Assembly (NCBI RefSeq): GCF_964026495.1
Contig: NZ_OZ032148.1
Span: 248,001-312,000, forward strand
Direction: 5' to 3'
From: Arsenophonus sp964026495
GTDB lineage: Bacteria > Pseudomonadota > Gammaproteobacteria > Enterobacterales > Enterobacteriaceae
DNA: 64,000 bases
The translations under genes and the position numbers were made by a program. The notes beneath the pieces are model-generated. The model was not told the DNA's origin. It made no database searches and was given only the letters and a program-made list of their open reading frames with translations. This document shows, piece by piece, positions 21,165 through 31,470 of this stretch. Positions within the stretch are counted from its first letter, which is position 1, and each line of letters begins with the position of its first letter.

Positions 21165-21914
21165 ATGTTTACTGTTATTATACCTGCACGGTTAGCCTCT
21201 ACTCGTTTGTTTAAAAAACCATTAATTGATATACATGGTAAAGCAATGGTTTTAAGAGTGATGGAAAAAGCATTAATGTCATCTGCAAAACGTGTTATTG
21301 TTGCCACTGATTCAGAAGTAGTATTTGATGTTGTGAAAGCTGTTGATGGTGAAGTTTGTATGACTAATTTACAGCATCAATCTGGAATAGAAAGATTAGG
21401 TGAAGTTATTAATGATTATCATTTTCCTGATCAAGAAATTATAGTAAATCTTCAATGTGATGAACCTTTAATCCCCCCAGAATTAATCAATCAATTAGCT
21501 AAAAATATTATGTTTAATAATGTTGGTATGGCAACATTAGCAACTCCTATAAAAAATAAAGATGAAATCTTTGATTCTACTATTGTAAAAGTTGTGATTG
21601 ATAAATACAGTAATGCATTATATTTTTCTAGAGCTTCAATCCCATGGAATCGTGATTCTTCTATTGTTTATGAAAAAACAATAAAACAAAATTATTTACG
21701 TCATATTGGTATTTATGCTTACCGAGCAGGTTTTATTCGTCGTTATGTTAAATGGGATATCAGTCCATTAGAAAAAATAGAAATGCTTGAACAGTTACGT
21801 GTATTATGGTACGGTGAAAAAATTCATGTTGCGATGGCTATTAAAATACCAATAGTAGGAGTTAATAATCGGAAAGAATTAGATATTGTCAGAAAAGCAT
21901 TTCTTAATAGTTAA
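21165..21914 (+). CDS. kdsB: 3-deoxy-manno-octulosonate cytidylyltransferase
   Basis: KdsB makes CMP-Kdo, the activated sugar for the LPS inner core. From ATG 21165 it has 249 residues (E. coli 248); an in-frame ATG at 21150 would overlap ycaR and adds residues absent from the family. The N-terminal nucleotide-binding block is [11 protein letters not shown]. Two changes stand out against E. coli: RLPGKPL has become RLFKKPL, and the QGDEP motif has become QCDEP (about residue 98). [24 protein letters not shown] and [20 protein letters not shown] are intact, so the enzyme is probably functional despite those substitutions. Confidence 0.95.
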   Translation: MFTVIIPARLASTRLFKKPLIDIHGKAMVLRVMEKALMSSAKRVIVATDSEVVFDVVKAVDGEVCMTNLQHQSGIERLGEVINDYHFPDQEIIVNLQCDEPLIPPELINQLAKNIMFNNVGMATLATPIKNKDEIFDSTIVKVVIDKYSNALYFSRASIPWNRDSSIVYEKTIKQNYLRHIGIYAYRAGFIRRYVKWDISPLEKIEMLEQLRVLWYGEKIHVAMAIKIPIVGVNNRKELDIVRKAFLNS

Positions 21915-22628
21915 TTGTGTAATGTTATTTATTATGAAGATTTTTGTTCTTCTTCTTTTAGAAGAAGAAGAATTGATTAAAGATTTTATTAATTTTTGTA
22001 TTTGATAAATTAATAACAAAAAAATAAAAAAATTTTTTTAATTTATATTTTTTTAAATAAACTTAGATATTATTTTTTGTATATTATGTTTTTGATTTAC
22101 AAAAAATATTAATGAATATGAAATAATATTGCATTTTTAATTCATTTTTAATTAGAATTTTTAAAAAACTTTATATTCTTAATTAATTTTATCTAAATTA
22201 TTTATTTTAAAAATATTATGTTGTTAAATGGTTTGTTTTTATTGCAAGTAAAACCATCAATAATTTTATATTATAAGATAATTTTTTAGTAAAATATAAA
22301 TTATTCTTTAAAAGATTTTTGTAATATTATAAAACTTATTATATTAAATTTATGTATAGCTATTATGTGAAAAATATTTTTATTTTATACACATTTTGTT
22401 ATTTTTTATATTCTTTTAATAATATATTTTTTATTTTTTTATAAAGTCAATGATTTTCATATTAATGCATGATTAAAAATGGTACTTTCATAATAAAATA
22501 TGATTTTCTTTTATATAATGAAATTATTGTATATTTTAAAAAAAAATTTAAAACATGTTATAAAAAATATAATAAATATTAATAACAAAATTTATAAATA
22601 AATTTTGTTATATAACAAGTAATGAAAA
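21915..22628. other. Gene-free stretch between kdsB and mscS
   Basis: About 710 bases. Apart from the hairpin close to the kdsB stop and a small inverted pair (ATGGTTT near 22228 and AAACCAT near 22251) I see no gene fragment or RNA. In E. coli kdsB and mscS are far apart, so this gap marks an old rearrangement junction. Confidence 0.5.
21947..21972. terminator. Hairpin after kdsB, probable transcription end
   Basis: TTCTTCTTCTT and AAGAAGAAGAA form a perfect 11-bp stem around TTAG, 33 bases after the kdsB stop. It is one of the strongest stems in the window. A downstream T tract is lacking (TGATTAAAG follows), so it may act in transcript stabilisation or in factor-dependent ending. Confidence 0.5.
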
Positions 22629-23471
22629 ATGGAACAACATAGTATTTTAGAAATAATCAACCAATTTAAAAATTGGGTTATAAACCTACAGGATTATTTA
22701 ATACATTACAGTATTAATGTTTTTTCTGCATTATTTATTGCATTTTTTGGTTTTATAGCTGCAAAATTAGCGAATAGTATTCTGACGAAGTTAATGTTAT
22801 TGAAAAATATTGATAAGACAGTGAGAGATTTTTTGTTAGCAATTGCTCGTTATAGTATTATTGGATTAACTATACTTTTAATATTAAACAAGTTAGAGGT
22901 CCAGACTACTTCTGTAATTGCTGTTTTAGGGGGGTTAGGTTTAGCTATTGTGTTAGCTTTGCAAGGTTCTTTATCTAACTTTGCTGCTGGGGTTTTATTA
23001 GTTATTTTAAGACCATTACGCGTTGGAGAATATGTTATTTTAGGTACTGCTGAAGGGCATGTCGAAAATGTACAAATTTTTTCAACTTCATTACGTACGA
23101 ATGATGATCGCATTATTATAATACCTAATAGTCATGTTATCAACAATAACATTATTAATGTATCTCGTAAACCTAATCGTCGTATACAAATTATAGTTAG
23201 TATTTCTTATAATACTGACATTGATATTGTCAAACAAGTATTAGGTCGTGTTATTGATTTAGATCAACGTATTCAACATTGTAAAGGTGTTACTATTCGA
23301 TTACATGAAATGGCTCCTTCTTCATTAAATTTTATTGTGCGTGTTTGGACTACTAATTTTGATGCTTGGAATGTTTATTGGGATTTAATGGAAAATTTTA
23401 AAAAGCAGTTAGATGTTCATAATATTGCTATTCCATTTCAACAAATAGATATACATTTATCGCATAAATGA
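22629..23471 (+). CDS. mscS: Small-conductance mechanosensitive channel MscS
   Basis: MscS is a heptameric inner-membrane channel that opens under osmotic downshock. It has 280 residues (E. coli 286). Three hydrophobic segments lie in the first 130 residues. The pore-lining helix is TSVIAVLGGLGLAIVLALQG and SLSNFAAGVLLVILRPLRVG follows (about residues 95-136). The beta domain has VQIFSTSLRTNDDRIIIIPN, and the C-terminal domain ends in the family pattern NVYWDLMENFKKQLD. Retention of a turgor valve in a reduced genome suggests that osmotic variation in the host cell still matters. In E. coli argP is close by, as here. Confidence 0.96.
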   Translation: MEQHSILEIINQFKNWVINLQDYLIHYSINVFSALFIAFFGFIAAKLANSILTKLMLLKNIDKTVRDFLLAIARYSIIGLTILLILNKLEVQTTSVIAVLGGLGLAIVLALQGSLSNFAAGVLLVILRPLRVGEYVILGTAEGHVENVQIFSTSLRTNDDRIIIIPNSHVINNNIINVSRKPNRRIQIIVSISYNTDIDIVKQVLGRVIDLDQRIQHCKGVTIRLHEMAPSSLNFIVRVWTTNFDAWNVYWDLMENFKKQLDVHNIAIPFQQIDIHLSHK

Positions 23472-23927
23472 TAATCTTGCATTAAAAATATATTGTCATA
23501 AAACTATTTAAAATATATTCATATTATAATGTTTTCTTAAATAAGTTTTTAAAAGATACAATATTTTTTATAAATTTGATTAAGAATATTTTAAAAAATT
23601 TTTCAAAAAAAAGATATTCATTTAATAAATAAAAATATTATAAAATATTATAAAATATTAAAAATTATAAAAATGAGTATTTTATCTGTAATAAAACGTT
23701 ATTACATAAAAATTTTTTGTAAGTAAAATAGTTTTATATGTTTATTGAGGTATTGATTAGCAAAAATATAACTTGAAATTAATAGAAATCTATAAAAATG
23801 ATGATTTTTGTTTTTTGAAATAAAAATTTTACAAATTAATATATATTATAAAAATTTATATTTTTATACGGAAATTATCAAATTTATTGCAATATAATAG
23901 AAATGTTTAAAGATACAAAATATGATT
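23472..23927. other. Gene-free stretch with a short 10-bp repeat
   Basis: About 450 bases between the convergent mscS and argP genes. TAAAATATTA-type 10-mers recur three times at 23631-23660. No convincing terminator or gene fragment was seen. Confidence 0.5.
23631..23660. repeat. 10-bp tandem repeat, 3 copies
   Basis: AAAAATATTA is followed by two copies of TAAAATATTA. It is a low-complexity A/T microsatellite in the mscS-argP spacer. Confidence 0.7.
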
Positions 23928-24839
23928 TTATTTTTTATCATAATTCTCTTGTTTTAAGATTTTTTTTGCTGTTTTTATAAGAGCATCACTTATTTTTTTA
24001 GTTATTTTCATTTCTGGTGAAAATCTATGCCAATATAACATTCTTCTTTGATATATACCAGGGGTAAGATTAATTAATTCACCTGAATTTAATTCTTTAA
24101 TAATTTGTAAATGTGGGATCATGCAACAAGTTGATCCTTGTTTAGCTAATTGTACAAAGGCTTCTGATGTACTTACGATATGGCATGGAACACTGCCAGG
24201 AGATAACTTAAAATTTTCTTGGATAAAAGATTGATGTATATCATCTAAATGATCAAAAGCAACAGCTGGTGCTTTTAAGAGTGAAGTTTTTGTAACACCA
24301 CTTGGAAAATAACGTTTAGCAAATGTTGGTGCAGCAACAAATAAATAATCAAGTGCTCCTAGTTGATTTATTAAACAACCAGGTAAAGATTCTGATTGAA
24401 TACTAATGGCACCAATTACTTCTCCTTTTCGTAAACACTCATGAGTTTTTGTTTCATCTTCTATTTTAATATTTAATCTAATAGAATTATCATGTAGTAC
24501 AGAATGGAGAGCAGGTAGAAACCAGGTTGCTAAACTATCAGCATTGATTGCAACTGAAAGTAATAAAGGTTTATTAATATTATTTGCATCATCTAACCAT
24601 TCTTTTTCTAATAATTGTACTTGGTGTAAAAGTCCCAATAATTTTTGTCCTTCTATTGTTGGTTTAGGAGGAATAGTTCTTAGTAATAATGGTTGACCAA
24701 ATAAGTTTTCTAGTTGTTTAATTCTTTGTGAAACGGCAGATTGAGTGATACATAATTTTTTGGCTGCACGTTCAAAACCACGTTCATGGATTACCGTATC
24801 TAATGCTTGTAATGCTCGATAGTCAGGATGTTTAATCAC
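23928..24839 (-). CDS. argP: LysR-family regulator ArgP (IciA)
   Basis: ArgP is a LysR-type transcription factor that in E. coli controls arginine/lysine-related genes such as argO and lysP. It was first described as IciA, an inhibitor of initiation at oriC. It has 303 residues (E. coli 297). The N-terminal winged helix-turn-helix is intact ([20 protein letters not shown], about 18-37). The effector domain keeps [37 protein letters not shown] and [20 protein letters not shown]. It is divergent from rpiA as in E. coli. A full-length LysR regulator is uncommon in such reduced genomes. Confidence 0.96.
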   Translation of the reverse strand: MIKHPDYRALQALDTVIHERGFERAAKKLCITQSAVSQRIKQLENLFGQPLLLRTIPPKPTIEGQKLLGLLHQVQLLEKEWLDDANNINKPLLLSVAINADSLATWFLPALHSVLHDNSIRLNIKIEDETKTHECLRKGEVIGAISIQSESLPGCLINQLGALDYLFVAAPTFAKRYFPSGVTKTSLLKAPAVAFDHLDDIHQSFIQENFKLSPGSVPCHIVSTSEAFVQLAKQGSTCCMIPHLQIIKELNSGELINLTPGIYQRRMLYWHRFSPEMKITKKISDALIKTAKKILKQENYDKK

Positions 24840-24970
24840 GAAAAAATCTCTTTAAAATTTAGTTTTGATATTATTTTATATCTTATTATGTAATATATTT
24901 TTAATTTTATCTTTAAAAATTATAATTTTGATAAATTTTGATATCTTACAATAACAAGGAAATTAATTAT

Positions 24971-25645
24971 ATGAAACAGAATGTATTAAAAAAAATAGTT
25001 GGATGTGCTGTTTTAGAATATATAAAACCATATATGGTAGTTGGTGTTGGGACAGGTTCTACTGTTTCGTATTTTATTGATAGTTTAGTTACACTAAAGG
25101 ATTCAATTAAAGGTGCGGTCTCTAGTTCTATAGCTTCTAGTGATAAATTGAGATATTTGTCTATTCCAATACTTGATAGTAATCACGTGGATAGTATTGA
25201 TGTTTATGTAGATGGTACTGATGAATTTAATTCAGATTTAATGATGATTAAAGGTGGAGGAGGAGCTTTAACTCAAGAAAAAGTACTTGCGGCAATGTCA
25301 AAAAAATTTATTGTTATTGCAGATCAATCTAAAAAAGTTGATATTTTAGGTAAATTCCCATTACCTATTGAGGTTATTCCTATGGCAAAAGCTTATGTTA
25401 CTCGTGAATTAATGAAATTAGGAGGACTACCAGAATATCGTAAAAATATTCTTACTGATAATGGAAATATTATACTTGATATCCATAATTTAAATATTAT
25501 GGATCCAGTTGCTTTTGAAAATAAAATTAATTCTATTGTTGGTGTTGTGACAGTTGGTTTATTTGCTAATCGTGCAGCAGATATGATTTTGATGGCAACG
25601 TTAAATGGTGTGGTAAAAAAATTTATTTCTAAAAACTATATTTAA
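24971..25645 (+). CDS. rpiA: Ribose-5-phosphate isomerase A
   Basis: RpiA interconverts ribulose 5-phosphate and ribose 5-phosphate in the pentose phosphate pathway. I take ATG 24971, preceded by AAGGAA (24956-24961 region), giving 224 residues (E. coli 219); an upstream in-frame codon at 24938 would add an unconserved A/T-coded tail. Phosphate and substrate loops are [13 protein letters not shown] (about 26-38), YVDGTDEFN (about 80-88, catalytic Asp) and [14 protein letters not shown], and the C-terminal [13 protein letters not shown] is intact. It lies divergent to argP. serA, which lies between rpiA and fau in E. coli, is gone. Confidence 0.97.
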   Translation: MKQNVLKKIVGCAVLEYIKPYMVVGVGTGSTVSYFIDSLVTLKDSIKGAVSSSIASSDKLRYLSIPILDSNHVDSIDVYVDGTDEFNSDLMMIKGGGGALTQEKVLAAMSKKFIVIADQSKKVDILGKFPLPIEVIPMAKAYVTRELMKLGGLPEYRKNILTDNGNIILDIHNLNIMDPVAFENKINSIVGVVTVGLFANRAADMILMATLNGVVKKFISKNYI

Positions 25646-25787
25646 AATATTTTTAATAGATTATTAAAGTTGTGTTTATTTTTATCAAATTCAATTATTT
25701 TTCTTGAAAAGAAATGTAAAATTTTTTAACTATTTTTTATTAAAATTTTATGATAGGTTATTAATTTTTAAAATTAAATTTTATAAA

Positions 25788-26381
25788 TTACCACTTCCAT
25801 ATTTTTGATTCTGTGATAATTTCTGGTAGTGATATATCCCATGGTTCTATAGGAATTTTATGCACTAATTGAAAGTCATAAGCTAATCCAATTGGATGTG
25901 TGTTTTTTTTTAAATTTTTTAGTAATTTGTCATAATATCCTCCTCCCATACCTAACCTATTTCCTTTTTTATCAAAAGCTACTAATGGTACAAAGATAAT
26001 ATCTATATTTTTTATTGGTATAATATGTTTAGTATTTGCTAAAGGTTCATAAATATTAAAGCAGTTTTTTTTTAAAAGTGTATTTGAAGAATATTTGATA
26101 AACATTATTTCTTGATTACAAAAGTTTAAAAATGGGAGATAAATTTTTTTTTTATATTTCCATAGATTTTTGATTAAAAAATTGGTGTTAATTTCTCCAT
26201 CAAATGAAAGGAACAATCCTATATGATCTGCAGATAATACTTTTTTTTGGTTTAATATTAATTTAGTAATTGCATATGCAGCATTATTTTGTTCTAGATG
26301 TGTTAATTCCTGACGTTTTTTTCTTAATTTTTTTCGGATTATATTTTTTTTGTATTTGTTTTTTTTGTGCATATCATACAA
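25788..26381 (-). CDS. fau: 5-formyltetrahydrofolate cyclo-ligase
   Basis: Fau (YgfA) converts 5-formyl-THF to 5,10-methenyl-THF, recovering folate from the inhibitory 5-formyl form. It has 197 residues with a Lys-rich N-terminal extension against 182 in E. coli; the true start could be the ATG at 26372. Family blocks are LFLSFDGEINTNFLI, VPLVAFDKKGNRLGMGGGYY (about 136-155), YDKLL and, at the C-terminus, EPWDISLPEIIT. A minus-strand A10 run lies mid-gene in frame. In E. coli the 6S RNA gene ssrS is directly upstream; I do not see it here. Confidence 0.94.
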   Translation of the reverse strand: MYDMHKKNKYKKNIIRKKLRKKRQELTHLEQNNAAYAITKLILNQKKVLSADHIGLFLSFDGEINTNFLIKNLWKYKKKIYLPFLNFCNQEIMFIKYSSNTLLKKNCFNIYEPLANTKHIIPIKNIDIIFVPLVAFDKKGNRLGMGGGYYDKLLKNLKKNTHPIGLAYDFQLVHKIPIEPWDISLPEIITESKIWKW

Positions 26382-26760
26382 ATAATGTTTATATGATTAA
26401 TATAATAAATATTTTTTATTTTATAATTTTTGGTGATAGTGAACAATTTTTATTGATGATATTTTTAATATATTTTTATTAATTTTCATATTTTTATTTT
26501 TTTTGCTTTATTAATTTTTTCTAAAAATTTAAATTTTTCTTTTGTTTTACTAAAATATTTACATTAAAATCAATATTTGAGATTAATAATAGAGTATTTT
26601 ATTTTGATAATTAGCACGTGTCTAATATTTTTTAAATTTTTAAAATTTTAATTTAGTAATGATTAATAAAATTTTTTAATAATTCATTATTGTTATTTTT
26701 TTAGATGCCATTAAGAAAAAATATTTTAACTGATAATTTATGGAGGAGAGTATTTAGAAA
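26382..26760. other. Divergent spacer, no 6S RNA seen
   Basis: About 380 bases between fau and ubiH. The E. coli ssrS (6S RNA) would be expected next to fau, but no GC-richer structured segment or long complementary arms were found. The good ribosome binding site for ubiH (GGAGGAG, 26741-26748 region) closes it. Confidence 0.5.
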
Positions 26761-27945
26761 ATGAAAGCAATTGTTGTTGGTGGTGGTGTTGTAGGTGCAT
26801 CATTGGCTCTTGCTATTACAAAATTTAGTAAAGGTAATATTCAAGTTTCATTAATTGCAGCAGTTTTACCTAATAATAAGGTATATAACAGTTTTCATAA
26901 TAAAACTCTTGCATTAACTTATGGAACGTATCAGAAATTTTTGGAGATTGGTATTTGGTCTGCATTAAAAAAATATATTACACCAATTATTGAAATTTAT
27001 ATTTCTGAATATATACATTCTTGGGTTTTAAATATAAAATCTAAAGATTATTCTCTTCCTGCTTTTGGTTATGTAGTTTCATTAACTGATATAGAAAATT
27101 ATTTATTTGAAGAATTAAGAAAAGCTCCTGGAATTAAATTATACTGTCCTGATGAAGTGGTTACTTTTAAAAGAAAAGCCGATTTTGTATTAGTTAAATT
27201 AAGAAGTGGTAAAATTTTAAAAGGACAACTATTACTTGGTGCTGATGGTAGTGATTCCTTAATAAGAAAAATTAGTCAAATTGAATTTAAAAAAAAATCT
27301 TATCAACAATGTGCAGTTATTGCTAATATTTTTACTAGTGAATTATTACATGGACGGGCATTTGAACGTTTTACGCAAAATGGCTCGTTAGCAATTTTGC
27401 CATTATCTCAAAATAAAAGTTCATTGATTTGGTGTCATCCATTAGAAGAAAAAAAAAATATTATGAAATGGTGTGATAATAAATTTATCGTAGAATTACA
27501 GAAATTTTTTGGTTGGCAATTAGGTGAAATTCAATTAGTAACGGAGCGTTCTTTTTTTTCATTGTGGTTTTCCCAAGCAAAAAAAAATATTAGTCATAGG
27601 ATTGTTTTAGTTGGTAATGCAGCACAAACTATACATCCTGTAGCTGCTCAAGGTTTTAATCTTGGTATGCGTGATATAATGATTTTGGCTAAAATGATTA
27701 GTAGAGTAGCTGATTCTGGTGGTGATATTGGTAATTATTCTGTTTTAATGAATTATCAAATTCAACGTGATTATGATCGACAAAGGATAATAAAATTAAC
27801 AGATAATTTAATTTTTTTATTTGCAAATAATAATAGATTTTTTAGTATGAGTCGTGGTATTGTATTTATGCTTATGCAAAAATTGCCATTTGTACGTGAT
27901 GTTTTTATTAAAAAAATATTTGGAACAAAATCTTTTTACTATTAA
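26761..27945 (+). CDS. ubiH: FAD-dependent ubiquinone-biosynthesis hydroxylase UbiH
   Basis: UbiH is a flavin mono-oxygenase that hydroxylates a ring carbon during ubiquinone-8 synthesis at the inner membrane. It has 394 residues (E. coli 392). The FAD Rossmann motif is VGGGVVGASLALAI (7-20) and the GAD motif LLGADGSDSLIRK (about 159-171). GRAFERFTQNGSLAILPLSQ and the second FAD motif VGNAAQTIHPVAAQGFNLGM (about 284-303) follow. Conserved residues match UbiH better than its paralogues UbiI or UbiF. A strong Shine-Dalgarno sequence precedes the ATG. ubiI, next to it in E. coli, is missing. Confidence 0.95.
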   Translation: MKAIVVGGGVVGASLALAITKFSKGNIQVSLIAAVLPNNKVYNSFHNKTLALTYGTYQKFLEIGIWSALKKYITPIIEIYISEYIHSWVLNIKSKDYSLPAFGYVVSLTDIENYLFEELRKAPGIKLYCPDEVVTFKRKADFVLVKLRSGKILKGQLLLGADGSDSLIRKISQIEFKKKSYQQCAVIANIFTSELLHGRAFERFTQNGSLAILPLSQNKSSLIWCHPLEEKKNIMKWCDNKFIVELQKFFGWQLGEIQLVTERSFFSLWFSQAKKNISHRIVLVGNAAQTIHPVAAQGFNLGMRDIMILAKMISRVADSGGDIGNYSVLMNYQIQRDYDRQRIIKLTDNLIFLFANNNRFFSMSRGIVFMLMQKLPFVRDVFIKKIFGTKSFYY

Positions 27946-29167
27946 TTTTTTTTAGAAAAATTATTCTTTAATGATTTGTAATAGAATTTTTTATATAATA
28001 TTTTTTAAGTTTTTGACTAGGGATTTTTTTAAAATTATAGTATCATACATGTATTATTTAAAATATTAACTACTAAAGTTAATAATCAATAAGTTATTGT
28101 GTGTTTTATTTTTTTAGAAGAAAAATTAATTTTATAGTTTTTTTAATGTATTAAAAAATACCAATACTTTTAGATATAATTCATTTTAAATTAAAATTAC
28201 ATTAATATTAAGTATTGTTAATTTTTGCTAATAAAATAAAAGAAAAATTAGCAGTTGTAAAGAATAATGCAAAATAATAATTGCTATAAAAAAATATTAT
28301 ATTTATTTTATATTATTTATTTTAATAAAATAGTAATATGATTAAATTTTGTGCAAGCCATAAGTTTATCATTTACGTGTATCGTTTTTTAAAAAAATAA
28401 TATTTTTTATTATAATAATTATTATTAACTAAATTTTTCTTCTGCTGAATAAATATAGAGAAAAGTAAATATTTGTATTTAAAATATATTCGTGATGTAA
28501 AAAATATTAATTATATATTTAAAATATATTTTAAAATTTTTGTTATTTTTTAATGAACATGAATTTGCTAATTAAAGTATTTTAATATCATTAAATAGTA
28601 TATAAAAAATTAATTTTTTGTTTGCTATCTCCTATAAGTCTCCTATAAGTCTTCTATAAGTAAACTTGTTCAGTAGCATATTGAATTATTGTATTTTTTA
28701 TTGCAAATATTAGTAGTTATATATTAATAATTTTATTAATAATGTTTATTTAATTAAAAGTTTTTATAATATTTTAGTATAATTAATTTGTCATTTTTAG
28801 GATATTTAGTTAATTTTTTTAAATCGTGAAGTATCATTATATAATATGTATCTTTTCTGAATCAAAATTATAAAAATATTCAATATACCAAAAAATATCG
28901 TTAATAATATTACATTATTAATTTTTCTTTAATATTTTAAAGAAATTTTTAAAATAAAGATACTTTTTTCGATAATGTTTATTCATAAAAATAATTTTTA
29001 TAAATAAGAATTTCATGTATTAATGAAATTATAATATTTCTTAATATACGCAATATAACAATATTTGTTTTATTATTTTTAAATGATCACATGAAGTTTT
29101 CGAAAGATTTTTGTATAATTTTTAAAAATTTTTTTAAAAATTAATAATTTTTATGTGTTATTCTGTA
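27946..29167. other. 1.2-kb gene-free stretch downstream of ubiH
   Basis: In E. coli ubiI and gcvTHP follow ubiH. Here I see no recognisable fragment of them. The only structure is an 11-bp triplicate at 28629-28661. ygfZ, which is convergent, begins at its stop end at 29168. Confidence 0.5.
28629..28661. repeat. 11-bp tandem repeat, 3 copies
   Basis: CTCCTATAAGT occurs twice perfectly and then once as CTTCTATAAGT. It lies in the gene-free DNA between ubiH and ygfZ and is less A/T-biased than its flanks. Confidence 0.9.
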
Positions 29168-30124
29168 TTATTCTGATGAATAAGGCAAAGGAAAAATTTT
29201 TAGTTGACTATTTTCTTCTGTTATTAAACGAAAAATACTATTTTTTGGAATCTCATGATTCATGATTATTTGTATACTAATAATGTTATCATTTAATTTT
29301 ACAGCTGCTAAAATTTTTCCAACATGTCTCCAGTGATTATTACATTGCCATTCAACTCCTTCACCTATTTTCGGAGTCGTTTTTGCTTTTCCTTTCAAAT
29401 AAAACATTCTCTGTTTATTAGAACCTCTATACTTTGTAAGTGCAATTATTTCTTGTCCCAGGTAACACCCTTTCTTGAAACTGATACTATCAGGTAATGC
29501 TTCTAAATTAGCAGATTGAGGTATAAATTTTTGGCTATTTTCAATATCAATGTTAGCAATCCCCGCGGAAATATTTAAAGCTAACCATTGGTGGCTATCG
29601 GCATGTCTTCTGAAAGATTTGATTAATTTATTAGCAATTATTTTATTTGTAGCAATTAAAAAACGTTCTATTGGTAAATTAAAGTGTAGTAAAACTGTTT
29701 CTTCAAACGAAATAACTGATTGTTCTTGATTTGGTAATTGAGGAAAAAATAATTTTAGTTTTTTTTTTGCATTTTGACCTACTATACCTAATAATATTAT
29801 ATCAGGTTTTTTTTGGATTATAATTTTTGAAAATATAGCATATTTCTTTAATTCATTTATTTGTTGTCTTGCTACACTTTTACGTAAAATATAAGCAAAG
29901 CCTTTTTGATAATGAAAAAGATGTAATGTGCTATGCATTTTTCCTTTTGGATTACAGTGGGCAGTAAAGAGATATTTGTTTTTTTGTAAAGATGTGATAT
30001 CTGCAGTAAATTGACTTTGTAGATATTTTGTTAGATCAATACCTGTAGTTGTAATAAAATCCCAATCATTTAAGAATATTAGTGTTAATGGTAATTGGTT
30101 TGTTAATGTATTTGATTTTGTCAT
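29168..30124 (-). CDS. ygfZ: Folate-binding Fe-S cluster assembly factor YgfZ
   Basis: YgfZ is a tetrahydrofolate-dependent protein that supports activity of certain iron-sulfur enzymes such as MiaB. From the ATG at 30124 it has 318 residues (E. coli 326); the frame is open upstream for 24 more codons, but that part is A/T-coded and absent from homologues. The family signature with its functional cysteine is KKGCYLGQE (217-225), followed by a conserved Arg-Gly (KYRGSNKQR). QSQFTADI, HCNPKGKM, QWLALNISAGI and FIPQSANLEALP are also conserved. With folD and fau, it makes a third folate-linked protein in the window. Confidence 0.94.
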   Translation of the reverse strand: MTKSNTLTNQLPLTLIFLNDWDFITTTGIDLTKYLQSQFTADITSLQKNKYLFTAHCNPKGKMHSTLHLFHYQKGFAYILRKSVARQQINELKKYAIFSKIIIQKKPDIILLGIVGQNAKKKLKLFFPQLPNQEQSVISFEETVLLHFNLPIERFLIATNKIIANKLIKSFRRHADSHQWLALNISAGIANIDIENSQKFIPQSANLEALPDSISFKKGCYLGQEIIALTKYRGSNKQRMFYLKGKAKTTPKIGEGVEWQCNNHWRHVGKILAAVKLNDNIISIQIIMNHEIPKNSIFRLITEENSQLKIFPLPYSSE

Positions 30125-30645
30125 ATTTTTTTTTGATTTTGTGAGATTGCTATAAATATTGATTGTAATTTTAAAATTATAATTTAATAAAACCAAGAAT
30201 ATGATTTAGATTGTAGTAAGTCAATATTGAAAAATATTTTTATATTATTTTAGAAAATATAAGCTTTTTAATTTAATAAAAAATGTAATATATTTCTGTA
30301 TTTTAAAAAATATGTTATTAATAAGTAAATATTTTTTAATGATTATTTTTGTTTTAGAACACTGTATTTTTTGTTGTATAAAAACCTTTTTAAATTTGGT
30401 ATAAATGAAATTGTATAATGTTGTTATAATATAACATTATAAATAATTAGTGATAATCTTTTTTGTATTTATGTTTTTAATTTTTTATTTTTTCTTAAAA
30501 TTAAAATTTGATAAATAAAAATATTATTTTAAATTTTTATGATTATTATAAATTATAATTTTGATGTGTATAAAATAATTGTTTAAATTTTATTTTTGAT
30601 GTATATTTAAAAAAATTTTTATCAAATATAAAATAATTAAATAAA
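30125..30645. other. Divergent spacer between ygfZ and murI
   Basis: About 520 bases of A/T-rich DNA between the divergent ygfZ and murI. The promoters of both genes should lie here, but -10-like hexamers are too common in this composition to choose among. No gene fragment or RNA was recognised. Confidence 0.5.
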
Positions 30646-31470
30646 TTGAATATCATTTCACCTACTATTTTAATTCTTGATTCTGGTGTTGGCGGATTAT
30701 CTGTTTATTATAAAGTAAGAGAGTTATTACCAGATATAAATTATATTTATGTTTTAGATAATGAAGTATTTCCTTACGGAAATAAAAGAATGGAATTTAT
30801 TACTGCACGTTTAAGTGTTTTGCTTAATAAGATTCAGAAAAAAAATTTTTTTTCAATAGCAATACTTGCTTGCAATACTGCAAGTACAGTCAGTTTACTT
30901 GTTTTGAGAAATTCTTTTTCATTTCCAATTATAGGTGTTGTTCCTGCAATAAAACCTGCTATTCAATTAACTCGTAATGGCATTATCGGATTATTAGCGA
31001 CAAAATTAACTGTGAGGGGGGTTTATACTAAAAATCTTATTAAAAAATTTGCTAAAGATGTTAATGTTAATATGATTGCTTCATCAAAATTAGTACAATT
31101 AGCAGAAAAAAAAATTCATGGAGAAAAGATTTCAAAAAAAAGAATAATGATTATATTAAAACCATGGTTAAAAATGAAAAAACCACCTGATACAATTATA
31201 TTAGGTTGCACACATTTCCCGTTCTTATTACAAGAATTTAAAAAAATATTTTTGGAAGGGACTGTAATAATTGATTCTAATGCTGCAATTGCAAGAAGAG
31301 CTTTTTTTTTAATGAATAATCAAAAAGAGTTTATTAAAAATAAGAAAAAAGTTATGTTAGTAAAAAATAAAAATATTGTTTATTGTACTAAAATTGATAG
31401 TAAAGCTGAAAAGCTTTTGCCAATACTTTGGAAAGTAGGTTTTCATAAATTTCAAAAAATTATTGTTTAG
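30646..31470 (+). CDS. murI: Glutamate racemase MurI
   Basis: MurI supplies D-glutamate for the peptidoglycan stem peptide. It has 274 residues (E. coli 285). The only reasonable start is TTG at 30646, because the conserved ILDSGVGGLSVY (10-21) begins soon after and the next ATG lies inside the domain. The two catalytic cysteines are present in LACNTAST (Cys76) and LGCTHFP (Cys188), and FPYGNK and VVPAIKPA are conserved. The E. coli N-terminal extension that binds UDP-MurNAc-Ala activator is shortened. In E. coli murI precedes an rRNA operon; none follows here. Confidence 0.95.
   Translation: MNIISPTILILDSGVGGLSVYYKVRELLPDINYIYVLDNEVFPYGNKRMEFITARLSVLLNKIQKKNFFSIAILACNTASTVSLLVLRNSFSFPIIGVVPAIKPAIQLTRNGIIGLLATKLTVRGVYTKNLIKKFAKDVNVNMIASSKLVQLAEKKIHGEKISKKRIMIILKPWLKMKKPPDTIILGCTHFPFLLQEFKKIFLEGTVIIDSNAAIARRAFFLMNNQKEFIKNKKKVMLVKNKNIVYCTKIDSKAEKLLPILWKVGFHKFQKIIV

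Noticed and set aside
22228..22257. Hairpin ATGGTTT/AAACCAT as a riboswitch or terminator
   Set aside because: A 7-bp stem with a long A/T loop, far from any gene end, is expected by chance in this composition.
26382..26760. 6S RNA (ssrS) upstream of fau
   Set aside because: Expected by synteny, but no long self-complementary or GC-richer segment is present.
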